Of a stretch of 64,000 bases of DNA, positions 17,686 through 27,260 are shown in pieces. Position 1 is the stretch's first letter. Each line of letters begins with the position of its first letter. The stretch lies in NCBI GenBank assembly GCA_964370675.1, contig CAYJKC010000005.1, positions 32,398 to 96,397 on the forward strand. The letters run 5' to 3'. Source of the DNA: CAYJAD01 sp964370675 (GTDB lineage Bacteria; Desulfobacterota; Desulfovibrionia; Desulfovibrionales; Desulfovibrionaceae). The notes below the pieces were generated by a model. It did not search any database. It saw nothing but the letters and a program-made list of their open reading frames with translations, and was not told the origin of the DNA. The translations under genes and the position numbers were made by a program.

Positions 17686-18457
17686 TAAACGCATTATACC
17701 TTGCCTTGATGTACGCAATGGTCAACTTACTAAGGGTGTACGCTTTCAGGGTAATGTTGATATAGGAGACCCCGTTGAAACTGCACGAAAATACTATGAG
17801 CAAGGTGCTGATGAAATAGTTTTTTATGATATTACTGCTTCTCACGAAAATAGGGGTATTTTTCTTGATGTGGTAAGAAATGTGGCAGCACAAATTTTTA
17901 TTCCTTTTAGTGTAGGTGGTGGTATCTCTACTGTTGAGGATATGCGCGCGGTGCTTTTAGCCGGTGCTGAGAAAATTTCTATTAATTCTGCAGCTGTTAC
18001 TAATCCAACGCTCATTAGTGCAGGAGCCTCAGCCTTTGGTTCACAAGCCATAGTGGTGGGAATGGACGTAAAACAAGTTGATAAAACATCCGAAATTCCT
18101 TCTGGTTATGAAATTGTAATACATGGTGGTCGAAAGCATATGGGCATTGATGCCATAGCTTGGGCTATAAAATGTGCAGAACTTGGAGCTGGAGAATTAT
18201 GTGTTAATTCCATTGACGCCGATGGAACGCGCGACGGTTATGAGTTAAATCTTACACGCTGCATTTGTGAAGCGGTTCAAATTCCTGTCATTGCATCAGG
18301 TGGTGCAGGAAGCCCGGATCATATGTATGACGCTGTTAGTACAGGCAAAGCCTCAGCAGCTCTTATTGCTTCTATTGTTCATTATGGACAATACACTATT
18401 AAAGAGTGCAAGGAACATATGGCAAAACTTGGAGCAAAAGTTCGTCTAACTTGGTAA
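17678..18457 (+). CDS. hisF: Imidazole glycerol phosphate synthase cyclase subunit HisF
   Basis: A 259-residue TIM barrel that cyclises PRFAR with HisH-derived ammonia to imidazole glycerol phosphate and AICAR. Catalytic aspartates are visible in IIPCLDV (N terminus) and VGMDVK. Phosphate-binding loops are FSVGGGIST and VIASGGAGSPDHM, and NSIDADGTRDGYE is conserved. It overlaps hisH by eight bases. Histidine-like HisF/HisH paralogues also serve surface-sugar amidination with a WbpG/PseA partner, but no such partner is present and the motifs fit the histidine enzyme. larE follows after 56 bases. Confidence 0.96.
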   Translation: MLSKRIIPCLDVRNGQLTKGVRFQGNVDIGDPVETARKYYEQGADEIVFYDITASHENRGIFLDVVRNVAAQIFIPFSVGGGISTVEDMRAVLLAGAEKISINSAAVTNPTLISAGASAFGSQAIVVGMDVKQVDKTSEIPSGYEIVIHGGRKHMGIDAIAWAIKCAELGAGELCVNSIDADGTRDGYELNLTRCICEAVQIPVIASGGAGSPDHMYDAVSTGKASAALIASIVHYGQYTIKECKEHMAKLGAKVRLTW

Positions 18458-18513
18458 TATCCTAAGTATCACTCAAAACTGCAAAGCTATGGTGCAACAT
18501 TTGGCTCTAAACT

Positions 18514-19281
18514 ATGCACTGGCATACATTACAATCTTTTTTAAAAAATTATCCTAAACTGGCTATAGCTTTTTCTGGCGGTTTAGATAGCAGATTTTTA
18601 GCTTATGCAGCAAAGCAGTCATGCTGTGATGTAACACTACTTCATGCCTACGGTGCACACACCCCTACTCAAGAAACAGACTTTGCTAAAGCATGGGCTA
18701 AGCAACATAAACTTAAAATTCAATGTTATGAAATTGATGTTTTAAGCCTTGATGCTGTGCGTCACAACAGTAAATCGCGTTGTTATTATTGCAAAAAATA
18801 TTTATTTGAAATTTTTAAGAATGCAGCTGCATCAAAAAAGCTTAAACTTTGTGACGGCACCAATGCCGATGATTTAAAAGAATATAGACCAGGGTTAAAA
18901 GCCTTAAAAGAACATAACATTAGCTCTCCCTTGGCAAGCTGTAATTTCAATAAAGCAAGCATACGCCAAGAGGGTAAAAAATTTGGACTTGACTTCATTG
19001 AGCAACAAGCCCGCCCTTGTTTGCTCACCCGCCTAAACTATGATTTAGAAATTACACCACAATTACTCAAACAAATTTCTTCTGCCGAGCTTGCCTTAGA
19101 ACAAATTGGTTTACAAGATTTTCGTTTACGCCTATGCCCTGAACCTATCTTGCAATGTAAAAATCTGAATGTAAGTGAAGATGACGTTAAGTCTGTATTA
19201 AAAAAACATGGTTTTATGGAAGTACAGATTATAATATCTCAAAATGTAAGTGGTTTCTTTGATCAACCACACACAATTTGA
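18514..19281 (+). CDS. larE: LarE, ATP-dependent sacrificial sulfur transferase
   Basis: A 255-residue PP-loop ATPase. The PP motif is AFSGGLDSRFLAYAA near the N terminus. LarE adenylates the carboxylated nucleotide made by LarB and donates sulfur, twice, to build the thiocarboxylates that hold nickel. The Cys that acts as sacrificial sulfur donor in the Lactobacillus type corresponds to the Cys in QQARPCLLTRL. RCYYCKKYLF is another family hallmark. The extra cysteines leave open a variant that uses a cluster rather than a sacrificial Cys. It sits at the end of the glmS-hisHF run and is followed by a terminator. LarA and LarC must be elsewhere if the pathway is complete. Confidence 0.88.
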   Translation: MHWHTLQSFLKNYPKLAIAFSGGLDSRFLAYAAKQSCCDVTLLHAYGAHTPTQETDFAKAWAKQHKLKIQCYEIDVLSLDAVRHNSKSRCYYCKKYLFEIFKNAAASKKLKLCDGTNADDLKEYRPGLKALKEHNISSPLASCNFNKASIRQEGKKFGLDFIEQQARPCLLTRLNYDLEITPQLLKQISSAELALEQIGLQDFRLRLCPEPILQCKNLNVSEDDVKSVLKKHGFMEVQIIISQNVSGFFDQPHTI

Positions 19282-19329
19282 GATTTATTTTTAGTTCAAA
19301 TATTTTTTTAACTTAACTGATTTAAACCA

Positions 19330-19360
19330 AAAAAAGGCGCCTTATATAGACGCCTTTTTT
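19330..19360. terminator. Bidirectional terminator between larE and the porin gene
   Basis: AAAAAAGGCG (19330-19339) pairs with CGCCTTTTTT (19351-19360) across an 11-base loop. It serves both convergent genes. Confidence 0.88.
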
Positions 19361-19378
19361 ATTTATTTTGATTAAGAC

Positions 19379-20899
19379 TTAGAAGCTGTAGTTGAAGAAG
19401 ATACCAGCTTTGTAGCCATCACGTTTATCGTGATCACCATCATACTTATCCCATGTCTCACCGTCTACACCGTTTATGATATAGCCAAGTTGAACAATAG
19501 CATCTAAGTTTTCATAGATTTCATAGGTTGTATCAAGGTTGAATTCAAGCATATAGTCATTGGTAGTAAGGTAGATAGTACCGTTGCCGCCAACGTTAGA
19601 GAATGCATTACCAACATATTTAGCCATGTCTGGATCGTTAGTACCGCGCCAGTAAGCTACACGGAAGGTGTGAGATAGGTCTTCAATAAAGGACATATCT
19701 TTAATGTGTAGACCAACACCCCAAGTACCACTGTAGCTTAACATTTGGTCATAACCATTGTTATCGCCACCGGTCCAATAGGAGTAACCTAGCTCGTTAC
19801 CGTCACCCATGAAGGATGTGAAGTTACCTACGGCGCTGAAGTATGGCATCATTTCAGAACCATTGTCGATATCGCCGTCATCACCACTACCGTACCAACC
19901 AAATAGACCAGGAGTACCCCAATCCATCTTATATTCAACTAAAGCTTTTGCTAACCAACCACGACGGTCAAGAGAAATATCTGTTGTATGGAGATGACCA
20001 CCATTAGCAAAAGTTACGTCTTTAGCATCACCTAAACCGGTGATAGAACCGTAGTTAAGGTCAAGCTCAATGTTCCAGCCACCGCCGAAAGTAAAGCCCA
20101 TAGGTAGACCGAAGAAAAGAGCAGTAGCATAACCGGAATCTTCAACAGCATCATATACTGCATCACCTAGACCAACACCATTAGCAAAAGTAGCACCCTT
20201 ACCTACGAAGGAAGGAACGATACCAGCTGTAGCATAGCCTGCAGAAGCACCACCAACAGATAGGGGAACATTTCTACCAATCATGCCACCAAGAGCCCAA
20301 GGAGTAATCTTCCAGCCATCACCCTTTAGAGGTACAAAAACTGTGAAAAGGTCAAGATTGTCAAGGTAGTTAGATGGGTTATCATCATCTTCACTTACCC
20401 AGTTATCGTTGTATGGACGAGCCCAAGCAAAACCAATGCTAGCCATGTCATTAATTCTGTAAGAAGCAACAACGCCTGCTACCATATCATCTAATATAGC
20501 TGAACCACCAGCTACGTTTGGCATGGTAAGAGGTTGGATACCCATGCGGATGCTAAGTTCGGTATTAGGCACATACCAATCAATATATGCATTGCGAAGC
20601 TCAACAATTCTACCGTCAGCACCAAGAGCACCACCGCTACCAACGTTACCCCAAGTGGTATCACCCATTTCAAAGCTTACAGTACCTGACAAGGTTTCAG
20701 AAGCAACGGCATCTATTTGCAAACGAATACGCTGCATAGCGGCAAAGGTATCACTACCGTTATGACCTTGATAATAGGTATCAAGCATACCAAAACCCAT
20801 AACCCACTGGCCTTTAGCCTTAAAATCGATGGCTGATGCACCAGTAGCTACGCCAAGCAACATACCTGCTGTTAGACACAACGTAACAATCTTTTTCAT
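19379..20899 (-). CDS. Outer-membrane homotrimeric porin
   Basis: A 506-residue precursor. A signal peptide of about 23 residues (MKKIVTLCLTAGMLLGVATG..ASA) is followed by a Gly/Asp/Trp/Tyr-rich sequence of alternating strands, with no long hydrophobic helix, ending in F (IFFNYSF), the C-terminal aromatic signal for BAM-mediated assembly. The start of the mature protein, IDFKAKGQWVMGFGM, and the strand pattern match the abundant Desulfovibrio porin family. It should form trimeric diffusion pores for small solutes. GGAAGG precedes the start codon. It is monocistronic, with a long AT-rich upstream region and a strong terminator, which fits high expression. Confidence 0.92.
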   Translation of the reverse strand: MKKIVTLCLTAGMLLGVATGASAIDFKAKGQWVMGFGMLDTYYQGHNGSDTFAAMQRIRLQIDAVASETLSGTVSFEMGDTTWGNVGSGGALGADGRIVELRNAYIDWYVPNTELSIRMGIQPLTMPNVAGGSAILDDMVAGVVASYRINDMASIGFAWARPYNDNWVSEDDDNPSNYLDNLDLFTVFVPLKGDGWKITPWALGGMIGRNVPLSVGGASAGYATAGIVPSFVGKGATFANGVGLGDAVYDAVEDSGYATALFFGLPMGFTFGGGWNIELDLNYGSITGLGDAKDVTFANGGHLHTTDISLDRRGWLAKALVEYKMDWGTPGLFGWYGSGDDGDIDNGSEMMPYFSAVGNFTSFMGDGNELGYSYWTGGDNNGYDQMLSYSGTWGVGLHIKDMSFIEDLSHTFRVAYWRGTNDPDMAKYVGNAFSNVGGNGTIYLTTNDYMLEFNLDTTYEIYENLDAIVQLGYIINGVDGETWDKYDGDHDKRDGYKAGIFFNYSF

Positions 20900-21000
20900 A
20901 ATGTTTTCCTTCCTTTAGTTATATACTGCTTGCACAGTTATTCCAGTAGCTTGAGTTAAACACACCTAAAAGCTTACCGCGAATGAGCTAAAATTGCATA

Positions 21001-21030
21001 ATTATCAGCAAATAGCAAGACATTTGGTAA
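21001..21030 (-). promoter_or_regulatory. Possible porin promoter
   Basis: On the minus strand, TTACCA (21030-21025), 18 bases, then GATAAT (21006-21001). The -10 matches 5 of 6 positions and the -35 only 4 of 6. It would give a leader of about 95 bases. Confidence 0.4.
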
Positions 21031-21410
21031 AAAAATTTTAACCTTTTTACAGTGTTTTTTGCACAAGACCAAGTTTTTTCGCAATAACACATTAAAAATA
21101 CGCAACTTATAAGTCTAGATTTTTTTGCTACAATGTAAAAATTTTTTTCAAAACTTTATTCATAAGGATTAACTACCAAAACCTTTTTACCCTAACTCTA
21201 AGACATTGAACACATTACTTACAAATACAAAAAATTAGAATTGAGATCAGATAGCGTTGCATTATTTTTCTTTTGCTATTTAACTTAAAACAATAAACTA
21301 GATCATATAACACACAGCTTTTCTCTAAATGCTAGTTTGAGAAAAGTAGCATTTTCCTGCATAACTTCCTTAGAAACAATAATTTTTTGTTACCAGCTCT
21401 AAACTATCTA

Positions 21411-21439
21411 TTGATATTTTACTTGTTATAGTGTATAGT
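21411..21439 (+). promoter_or_regulatory. Predicted promoter of the diguanylate cyclase gene
   Basis: TTGATA (21411-21416), 17 bases, then TATAGT (21434-21439). Each hexamer matches consensus at 5 of 6 positions. It would give a leader of about 125 bases that contains the inverted repeat below. Confidence 0.65.
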
Positions 21440-21462
21440 TAAATTTGAATGGAAATTTTTGT

Positions 21463-21514
21463 ACGAAAAATTTTATGTAGTTTGATAACTTTTATGGGGT
21501 AGAAAATTTTTCGT
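21463..21514. repeat. 12-bp perfect inverted repeat in the diguanylate cyclase leader
   Basis: ACGAAAAATTTT (21463-21474) and AAAATTTTTCGT (21503-21514) with a 28-base spacer. It lies just downstream of the predicted start of transcription. It could be a paired operator or an mRNA hairpin; the sequence does not decide. Confidence 0.6.
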
Positions 21515-21571
21515 GTAATAACTTTCTTTGATAGCTTGACTATCCATTAAAACTGTTTTTTGGGTGAAAAT

Positions 21572-23800
21572 GTGCGCGACATACATAAAGAAAAAAGCTC
21601 CTCTCGAATAATTATTAGTGCATTTGTGTGTATCACTGTTGTACTAGTCATTATGGTTGTTATTTTAATTCGAGAGCTTGAAGAAACACATGAAACTTAC
21701 ACCACATCCCTACTAGAAGGAGTAACCACGAACTTTGCCCACATGAGCCGCTTGTATATGGCTTCTGTGCGTGAAGAAGTGCAGCTTACCGCTGCGGCAA
21801 TTGAGTTAAAAAATGATTTTAATGCCAAAGAAGCTCTTAGAGAAATCGCCCAGATATTGACCAAAGACTATCTATATTTTGGCATAGTTACAAAGAATAA
21901 CAACCTGACTATGATCAACGTATATGGCGATGAAATTATACTTAATCCAGACGTTGCAAAAGATATAATACAAAAACAAGAAATGTTAAGTTGTAGTATA
22001 GACACCTTTGAAAATTATGGGCATGTTCACATGATTAGTGCTCCAGTGCTAAGACATAAAGAGCAATTGGGGTCCATTTTTATTATCAGGGGTCACACAT
22101 TATTATTTAATATGCTAAATAATATAAAATTTCGTAATGATATTGAGTTTTTTATTTTTGACGAAAATGGCAATGTCATAAATTCCACCGCAGAAACTAT
22201 ATATAACAATCCGCAAAACATAGATTTATTACAACAATTTTACCTAAATAATAAACTTAACAAAAAAAATGAAAAGCAAAAACTACTTAATGAAATAACA
22301 AAAATTACTGAACTAACACTTAGCCATGAGAAATTTTTTGCAAGCTTTGTTCCTATAGTTGGAGTGGATTGGGCAGTGGGGGCCCTCGTACCGACAAAAG
22401 AAGTGCAATCCCGCGTAAAGTCTACGATTTATATAATTGTAGCCACTCTCGGCGTTTGGTTTGTGTCATTTATTGCATTAACAGGTTATTTACTACACAT
22501 TCAAAACAGATCACATGCTGCCATACGCAATAAAGCAACACAATTGCAAGACACTATTAATATAATTCCTTGCGCCATAGTACGCTGTTTAAATGACGAA
22601 AAATGGACTATTATTGACTACTCAGATAGCCTCAATGCATTGCTTGGCACAGAGGCAAGTGACATACAAAAAATATATAATAATAGTTGGTATGACTTAA
22701 TCCACCCTGATGACAGAAACAATGTTCGTGAAGTTATGAATCAAGACAACTTAGAAATCAGGACAGCAGAATATAGATTATTACAAAAAGATAAAGACCC
22801 CATATATGTTATAGATCGCGCTCGTTTTATAGCTGATGTTAATGGGGGGTATTTGTGGTGTGTTATCTTTGATGTTGATGATTTAAAAAAATCTCAAGTT
22901 CAAGAAAAAAGCATGGTGGAGCGCTACAAATATCTCTTAGAAATGTCAGACAACATTTTGTATGAGTATGACTTAAATAATCATCAACTCAGTGTATCAG
23001 TACAGTTTTTCCAAAAGTTTAACTACCCAATACCCCATGACCTAAGCTTGGAACACTATCACATAGACAGAGATATTGTGCACCCTGATGACATGGATCT
23101 ATTTATGTCCATGCATATGCGCATTAAAGTAGGTGGAAAAATTGCTACAGCCTTACTACGCATCAAAACCTACCAAGGTCAATGGCTATGGTGCCAACTT
23201 AGACAAACGGCTTGGGTAAATGAAAAAGGAATACTTAAAGCTATTGGCAAAATTGAAAATGTAGATAAAGAAACTCGTATGTTGCATAAGTTGCGTGATG
23301 ATGTAAAACGTGATTCCTTCACATCTTTATACAATAAAACTGCCACAGCTGACCTTGTGCAGCGTGAACTTGACATTGAGAATAACACCCGCGGTGCTTT
23401 TTGTATTATTGATATTGATAATTTTAGACAAGTTAATAGCACCTTTGGGCACGCTATGGGTGATATGGCTATAAAAAATCTTGCTGATGGGCTCTCGCAA
23501 ATTTTTAGAAGTGATGATATTGTTGGACGTGTAGGTGGTGATGAATTTATTGTCTACATAAAGGACATTCCAAACTTGCGTCCTCTGCTATTAAAAATTG
23601 ATCAAATTCAAGATTTTTTCCGCCAAACGTTTGAAGATAATGGGGTAAGCGTTTCTATTTCTTGTAGCATTGGTATAGCAATTTTCCCGCAAGATGGCAC
23701 AAGTTATGAAGAGTTATATCGTAATGCAGACAAAGCATTATATCGCTCTAAAATGAAAAAAAATATCTACAGTTTTTTTGATCATAACCTTGATAACTAA
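21572..23800 (+). CDS. Membrane-bound PAS-PAS-GGDEF diguanylate cyclase
   Basis: About 742 residues. One membrane helix lies near residues 14-36 and a second near 290-312 (TIYIIVATLGVWFVSFIALTG), with a periplasmic sensory region of about 250 residues between. Two PAS domains follow (about 325-430 and 450-570), then a GGDEF domain with the intact motif RVGGDEF. The product inhibition site RxxD (RSDD) lies five residues upstream of GGDEF, so it should make c-di-GMP and be feedback-inhibited. No EAL domain. The start is uncertain: GTG at 21572 with GGGTGA upstream is chosen, TTG at 21560 is the alternative. The large periplasmic region suggests that it senses an external ligand. Confidence 0.9.
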   Translation: MRDIHKEKSSSRIIISAFVCITVVLVIMVVILIRELEETHETYTTSLLEGVTTNFAHMSRLYMASVREEVQLTAAAIELKNDFNAKEALREIAQILTKDYLYFGIVTKNNNLTMINVYGDEIILNPDVAKDIIQKQEMLSCSIDTFENYGHVHMISAPVLRHKEQLGSIFIIRGHTLLFNMLNNIKFRNDIEFFIFDENGNVINSTAETIYNNPQNIDLLQQFYLNNKLNKKNEKQKLLNEITKITELTLSHEKFFASFVPIVGVDWAVGALVPTKEVQSRVKSTIYIIVATLGVWFVSFIALTGYLLHIQNRSHAAIRNKATQLQDTINIIPCAIVRCLNDEKWTIIDYSDSLNALLGTEASDIQKIYNNSWYDLIHPDDRNNVREVMNQDNLEIRTAEYRLLQKDKDPIYVIDRARFIADVNGGYLWCVIFDVDDLKKSQVQEKSMVERYKYLLEMSDNILYEYDLNNHQLSVSVQFFQKFNYPIPHDLSLEHYHIDRDIVHPDDMDLFMSMHMRIKVGGKIATALLRIKTYQGQWLWCQLRQTAWVNEKGILKAIGKIENVDKETRMLHKLRDDVKRDSFTSLYNKTATADLVQRELDIENNTRGAFCIIDIDNFRQVNSTFGHAMGDMAIKNLADGLSQIFRSDDIVGRVGGDEFIVYIKDIPNLRPLLLKIDQIQDFFRQTFEDNGVSVSISCSIGIAIFPQDGTSYEELYRNADKALYRSKMKKNIYSFFDHNLDN

Positions 23801-23898
23801 TTTTATTAATCATGGTCTGTAATTATTATCAATTGCTTTGTACTACTATCTTCTAATGGGCAGAGAGTTTTTAATTGTCTCATTTTTATGGAGTTTAC

Positions 23899-26800
23899 AT
23901 GCTTGACTATAAAACATTAAATAAAATACCCCCCCTACATTGTGACATTATAAATGATGTAACACTCTTGCCCATGGCAGGAGATATTACTGGTCAAATT
24001 AGTGTATATGCTCAAGGTGCATTTGCAAACAAACAACCACTTTATCAAGTGCGGCGCATGATTGATAAAGACACACAATATTATCAATTACCCTATGTGA
24101 AAGCTTGGCATACTTCTCAACAAGAAGTGATTTATGGCGGAATTTTCTTCATGCACTGGGGGCATTTTCTTTTAGAAAACTTGCAAAGACTCTGGTATGC
24201 AAAAAATTGTAAACTACCCATTGTTTGGACTGGAGTTAATGGTTTCTCACATACCAAAGCTCAATTTCCAACTTGGCAAAGTGACATATTTAATGCTCTT
24301 GGTATTGAAAATGAACATATTTTCCTTACCGAACCTACCAAATTTGCAAAAGTGCACTTTCCTGAGCCTGGCTCTGGTATTAATACACACATTCACCCAC
24401 AATTCGCTGATTTTTTAGGATATTATGAGGCAACACCTATCAAGGGAAAGTATGTTTATTTTTCTCGTGCAAAAATTAGAAGTTGTGCCAATGAAGAACA
24501 AGTTGAAAATTTATTGAAAAAACGAGGCTGGAGCATTATATATCCGGAAGAACTTTCAGTATCACAGCAACTTAAAGCGTTGAGCACTGCCGAAGTATGT
24601 TTTATGATAGGTGGTTCTGCTCAACACAGCTTGTTATTTACAAAAAACTTAAAAACTCGGTTTATTATTATACCACGAGAGCATACTGCAACATTTAATA
24701 TTATAGCTAATTTAAAGTCAGATAATTATTTTTTATTTAACTTAGAAAAAGAGGTACTTTATTCTGATAACCTAGATGAAGCCAATGACTTTTTCACCCT
24801 AGATATAGCTACATTAGAAAACATACTTGAAAAAAGCTGTGACTTTACTAATAATATTGAAGACTTTTCTAATATTTTAGTGAAACCCACAAAACTTATA
24901 AAAAAGCATATTACTGTGCCCCATTTTTATTATAAGCCACCTGCACCCTTGAGCAAAGCAAGAAAACTTTTTTATATTGCATACTTTTTGTACCAACAAA
25001 AAAAATATACCGAAGCTTATAAAATTTTTGCATATTTACGCAAAAAACATCTTTTAGACAACACTATGCATATTGATTTTTTCAATGCTATGCAGCGCTA
25101 CCAAATAGAAAGTGGTAAAAGCATAACCTTACCCCTTGAAGCTTATCGCTACCATGTGGAGAGATTGCAAGATGATATTAAAAAAAATCCTCAAAACTTA
25201 AGGAACTATAAAAAACTAAATGAGCATTTTTTGAAGGCTGGTGATTTTGAGAAGGCTTTGCAGTTACAAGAAAATCTTATACAGCGTAACCCTAAATGGA
25301 GTAAGCCTTTAGCAAAAATTGCTTTGATTTATTACTTGCAACATAGACTTGATAAAGCCATTGAATACGCACAAAAAGCAATGGACATTGAGCCTCACAA
25401 ATTAAAGCGTGCCCTTCAACTTGGAAAATATTTATTTGAGAATAAAAATTATAACGCTTGTAAAACTCTTATGTCCAAAATATTAAAGGATAATCCAACT
25501 TGTCACGATGCTTATGCCAAACTTGCCAATGTGCATGAAGCGCAAGGAGCACTAGAAAAGGCCATTGCTTGTATTAAAAAAGCTGCAGACTTAGCGCCAA
25601 ACAATATGGCTGTACAAGAACAACTTGCAAACTATATGCATCAAAAGGGTGAACATAACCTTGCCATAAACATTAGAGCAAAGACTATGCAACAAAATCC
25701 GCGCCTTGCGGAACGCTTTGCCCAAAATGCTCGTATTTATGCAATTAAAGGAGAGTTGGATAAAGCAGTAGAATATGCTCGCAAAGCTGTAGAAATGGAG
25801 CCGCGCAATTTTGTTTGTAAAGAGCACCTTGCAAGCTATTTAATTGCAAATAAAAACTATACAGAAGCTATGGAACTTATGACTGGCGCTATGCATAAAA
25901 ATCCATTTTGGAGTGAACCACATGTGCAATTTGCAAGCATGCATTTCGCCAAGGGAGAAATTGATAAAGCCATTGATTGTGCGCGCAAAGCTTCTGCCGT
26001 AGAACCCTTTAATAATGCTCTAAAAATAGCACTTAATAATTATAGACAAAAAAAACTTAACGCACAGCTTAATGAAGAAGATATGGTGCAAGTGCTTTTT
26101 GCTAAGAATTTACCTACCTGTAAACGTATTCAATCATATATTGATATGTTCTATGCTAAGACTTATCTTGAAATTGGCGTTTTCCATGGGCGCACATTTT
26201 TAAACTTAGACGTTCCCTTCAAGATTGGTGTTGACCCAGAGTTTCAATTTAATGTTGCCGACTTTGCAAATGAAGACACCGTTTTTTATAGTGAAACTTC
26301 TGACATCTTTTTTGATCATTTTGCAAAGCGTGCCCAAAAATTACAACATAAATATCATAACAGCCCTTTCAAATTTGACATAATTTTTATTGATGGTTTG
26401 CACACATTTGAGCAAACTTTGCAAGATTTTGAAAATACTTTGCCCTATAGCCATGAAAAGACCATCTGGATTTTTGATGATACTGTACCAAGCAGTCATT
26501 TTTCTGCCTTAAATTGCCAACACAAACAAACTGAGTGGAAAACCTGTGCAGGACTTTCTAGGGATCCTTCATGGCATGGTGATGTTTTTAAAGCTATTTT
26601 TGCAATTCATGATAAATATCCAGAATTTTCTTCTTGCACTCAAACAGATAATGATAACCCCCAAACCATTTTATGGCGCACCGAAAAACCAACTAAACGT
26701 AAAAAAGTATTTAATAAAAAATCATTATCCCACATGCGCTATGAAGATTTTGTAGAGCATGCTTGGGTTATGCACCCAGTGAATGATGCAGAAGTATTTA

Positions 26801-27027
26801 GAAAAATATATTTAAACATTGATCCATTTGACTATAAAACTGGTGATGAATATAAAAAAGTCATTAAGCCTATTATTACAGATAAAGAAAAAGACTATGC
26901 TGTAAAAAACCACGTATTACAAAAAAACGTGCAAGAACTTGAAGCAAATTTAACTGCATTTAAAAAAGAAATTGCTGAGCTAAAAAATACGCTTTTAGTG
27001 TTGTCAAAATTAAATAATATAAAATAG
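23899..27027 (+). CDS. GT61-like glycosyltransferase fused to TPR repeats and a methyltransferase-like domain
   Basis: A 1042-residue protein. Residues about 1-310 resemble GT61 (DUF563) glycosyltransferases: HWGHFLLENLQRLW near 86, YVYFSRAKIRS near 183, a P-E-E-L-S-V-S-Q-Q segment and GGSAQHSLLF near 238. Residues about 390-715 are TPR repeats (for example AIEYAQKAMDIEP, AIACIKKAADLAPN, AVEYARKAVEMEP, AIDCARKASAVEP). Residues about 745-905 look like a class I SAM-methyltransferase fold: YLEIGVFHGRTFLNL near 753 and FDIIFIDGLHTF near 825. The last 35 residues are a coiled coil. GGAG (23890-23893) supports ATG 23899 over an upstream TTG. No signal peptide. It likely modifies a glycan or glycoprotein, but donor and acceptor are unknown. 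It stands alone. Confidence 0.75.
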   Translation: MLDYKTLNKIPPLHCDIINDVTLLPMAGDITGQISVYAQGAFANKQPLYQVRRMIDKDTQYYQLPYVKAWHTSQQEVIYGGIFFMHWGHFLLENLQRLWYAKNCKLPIVWTGVNGFSHTKAQFPTWQSDIFNALGIENEHIFLTEPTKFAKVHFPEPGSGINTHIHPQFADFLGYYEATPIKGKYVYFSRAKIRSCANEEQVENLLKKRGWSIIYPEELSVSQQLKALSTAEVCFMIGGSAQHSLLFTKNLKTRFIIIPREHTATFNIIANLKSDNYFLFNLEKEVLYSDNLDEANDFFTLDIATLENILEKSCDFTNNIEDFSNILVKPTKLIKKHITVPHFYYKPPAPLSKARKLFYIAYFLYQQKKYTEAYKIFAYLRKKHLLDNTMHIDFFNAMQRYQIESGKSITLPLEAYRYHVERLQDDIKKNPQNLRNYKKLNEHFLKAGDFEKALQLQENLIQRNPKWSKPLAKIALIYYLQHRLDKAIEYAQKAMDIEPHKLKRALQLGKYLFENKNYNACKTLMSKILKDNPTCHDAYAKLANVHEAQGALEKAIACIKKAADLAPNNMAVQEQLANYMHQKGEHNLAINIRAKTMQQNPRLAERFAQNARIYAIKGELDKAVEYARKAVEMEPRNFVCKEHLASYLIANKNYTEAMELMTGAMHKNPFWSEPHVQFASMHFAKGEIDKAIDCARKASAVEPFNNALKIALNNYRQKKLNAQLNEEDMVQVLFAKNLPTCKRIQSYIDMFYAKTYLEIGVFHGRTFLNLDVPFKIGVDPEFQFNVADFANEDTVFYSETSDIFFDHFAKRAQKLQHKYHNSPFKFDIIFIDGLHTFEQTLQDFENTLPYSHEKTIWIFDDTVPSSHFSALNCQHKQTEWKTCAGLSRDPSWHGDVFKAIFAIHDKYPEFSSCTQTDNDNPQTILWRTEKPTKRKKVFNKKSLSHMRYEDFVEHAWVMHPVNDAEVFRKIYLNIDPFDYKTGDEYKKVIKPIITDKEKDYAVKNHVLQKNVQELEANLTAFKKEIAELKNTLLVLSKLNNIK

Positions 27028-27076
27028 CACTCTTTAGTGTTCCGACTAACTAGATAAGTGTTATATTATTGAAGTT

Positions 27077-27104
27077 TTGCACGGAATTTATAGTTTGCTA
27101 TATT
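27077..27104 (+). promoter_or_regulatory. Possible promoter of the frdCAB operon
   Basis: TTGCAC (27077-27082), 16 bases, then TATATT (27099-27104). It would give a leader of about 150 bases before frdC with no obvious structure. The -10 is good and the -35 weak. Confidence 0.4.
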
Positions 27105-27260
27105 AAGCACTATATAAAAAGTATTTTTTCAGCATAACTTAGCTAAAATAGCATGAGGATAGCGCAAGTTCATCGGCAAACTATCATATTCTTAGCTTTA
27201 CAACTGTGCCATTATAGCAATATAATAAAAAAGACTACTAACCATCATAAGGGGGCATAT

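Larger units (their letters stand above)
20900..21559. other. 660-base AT-rich regulatory region between divergent porin and diguanylate cyclase genes
   Basis: No coding sequence seen. It holds a possible porin promoter (21001-21030, minus), a good promoter toward the diguanylate cyclase (21411-21439) and an inverted repeat (21463-21514). The remaining roughly 380 bases (21031-21410) contain A/T tracts but nothing I can name. Confidence 0.6.

Noticed and set aside
17041..18457. HisH/HisF as a surface-sugar amidination pair
   Set aside because: No WbpG/PseA-type amidotransferase partner or polysaccharide genes are adjacent, and the HisF motifs are those of the histidine enzyme.
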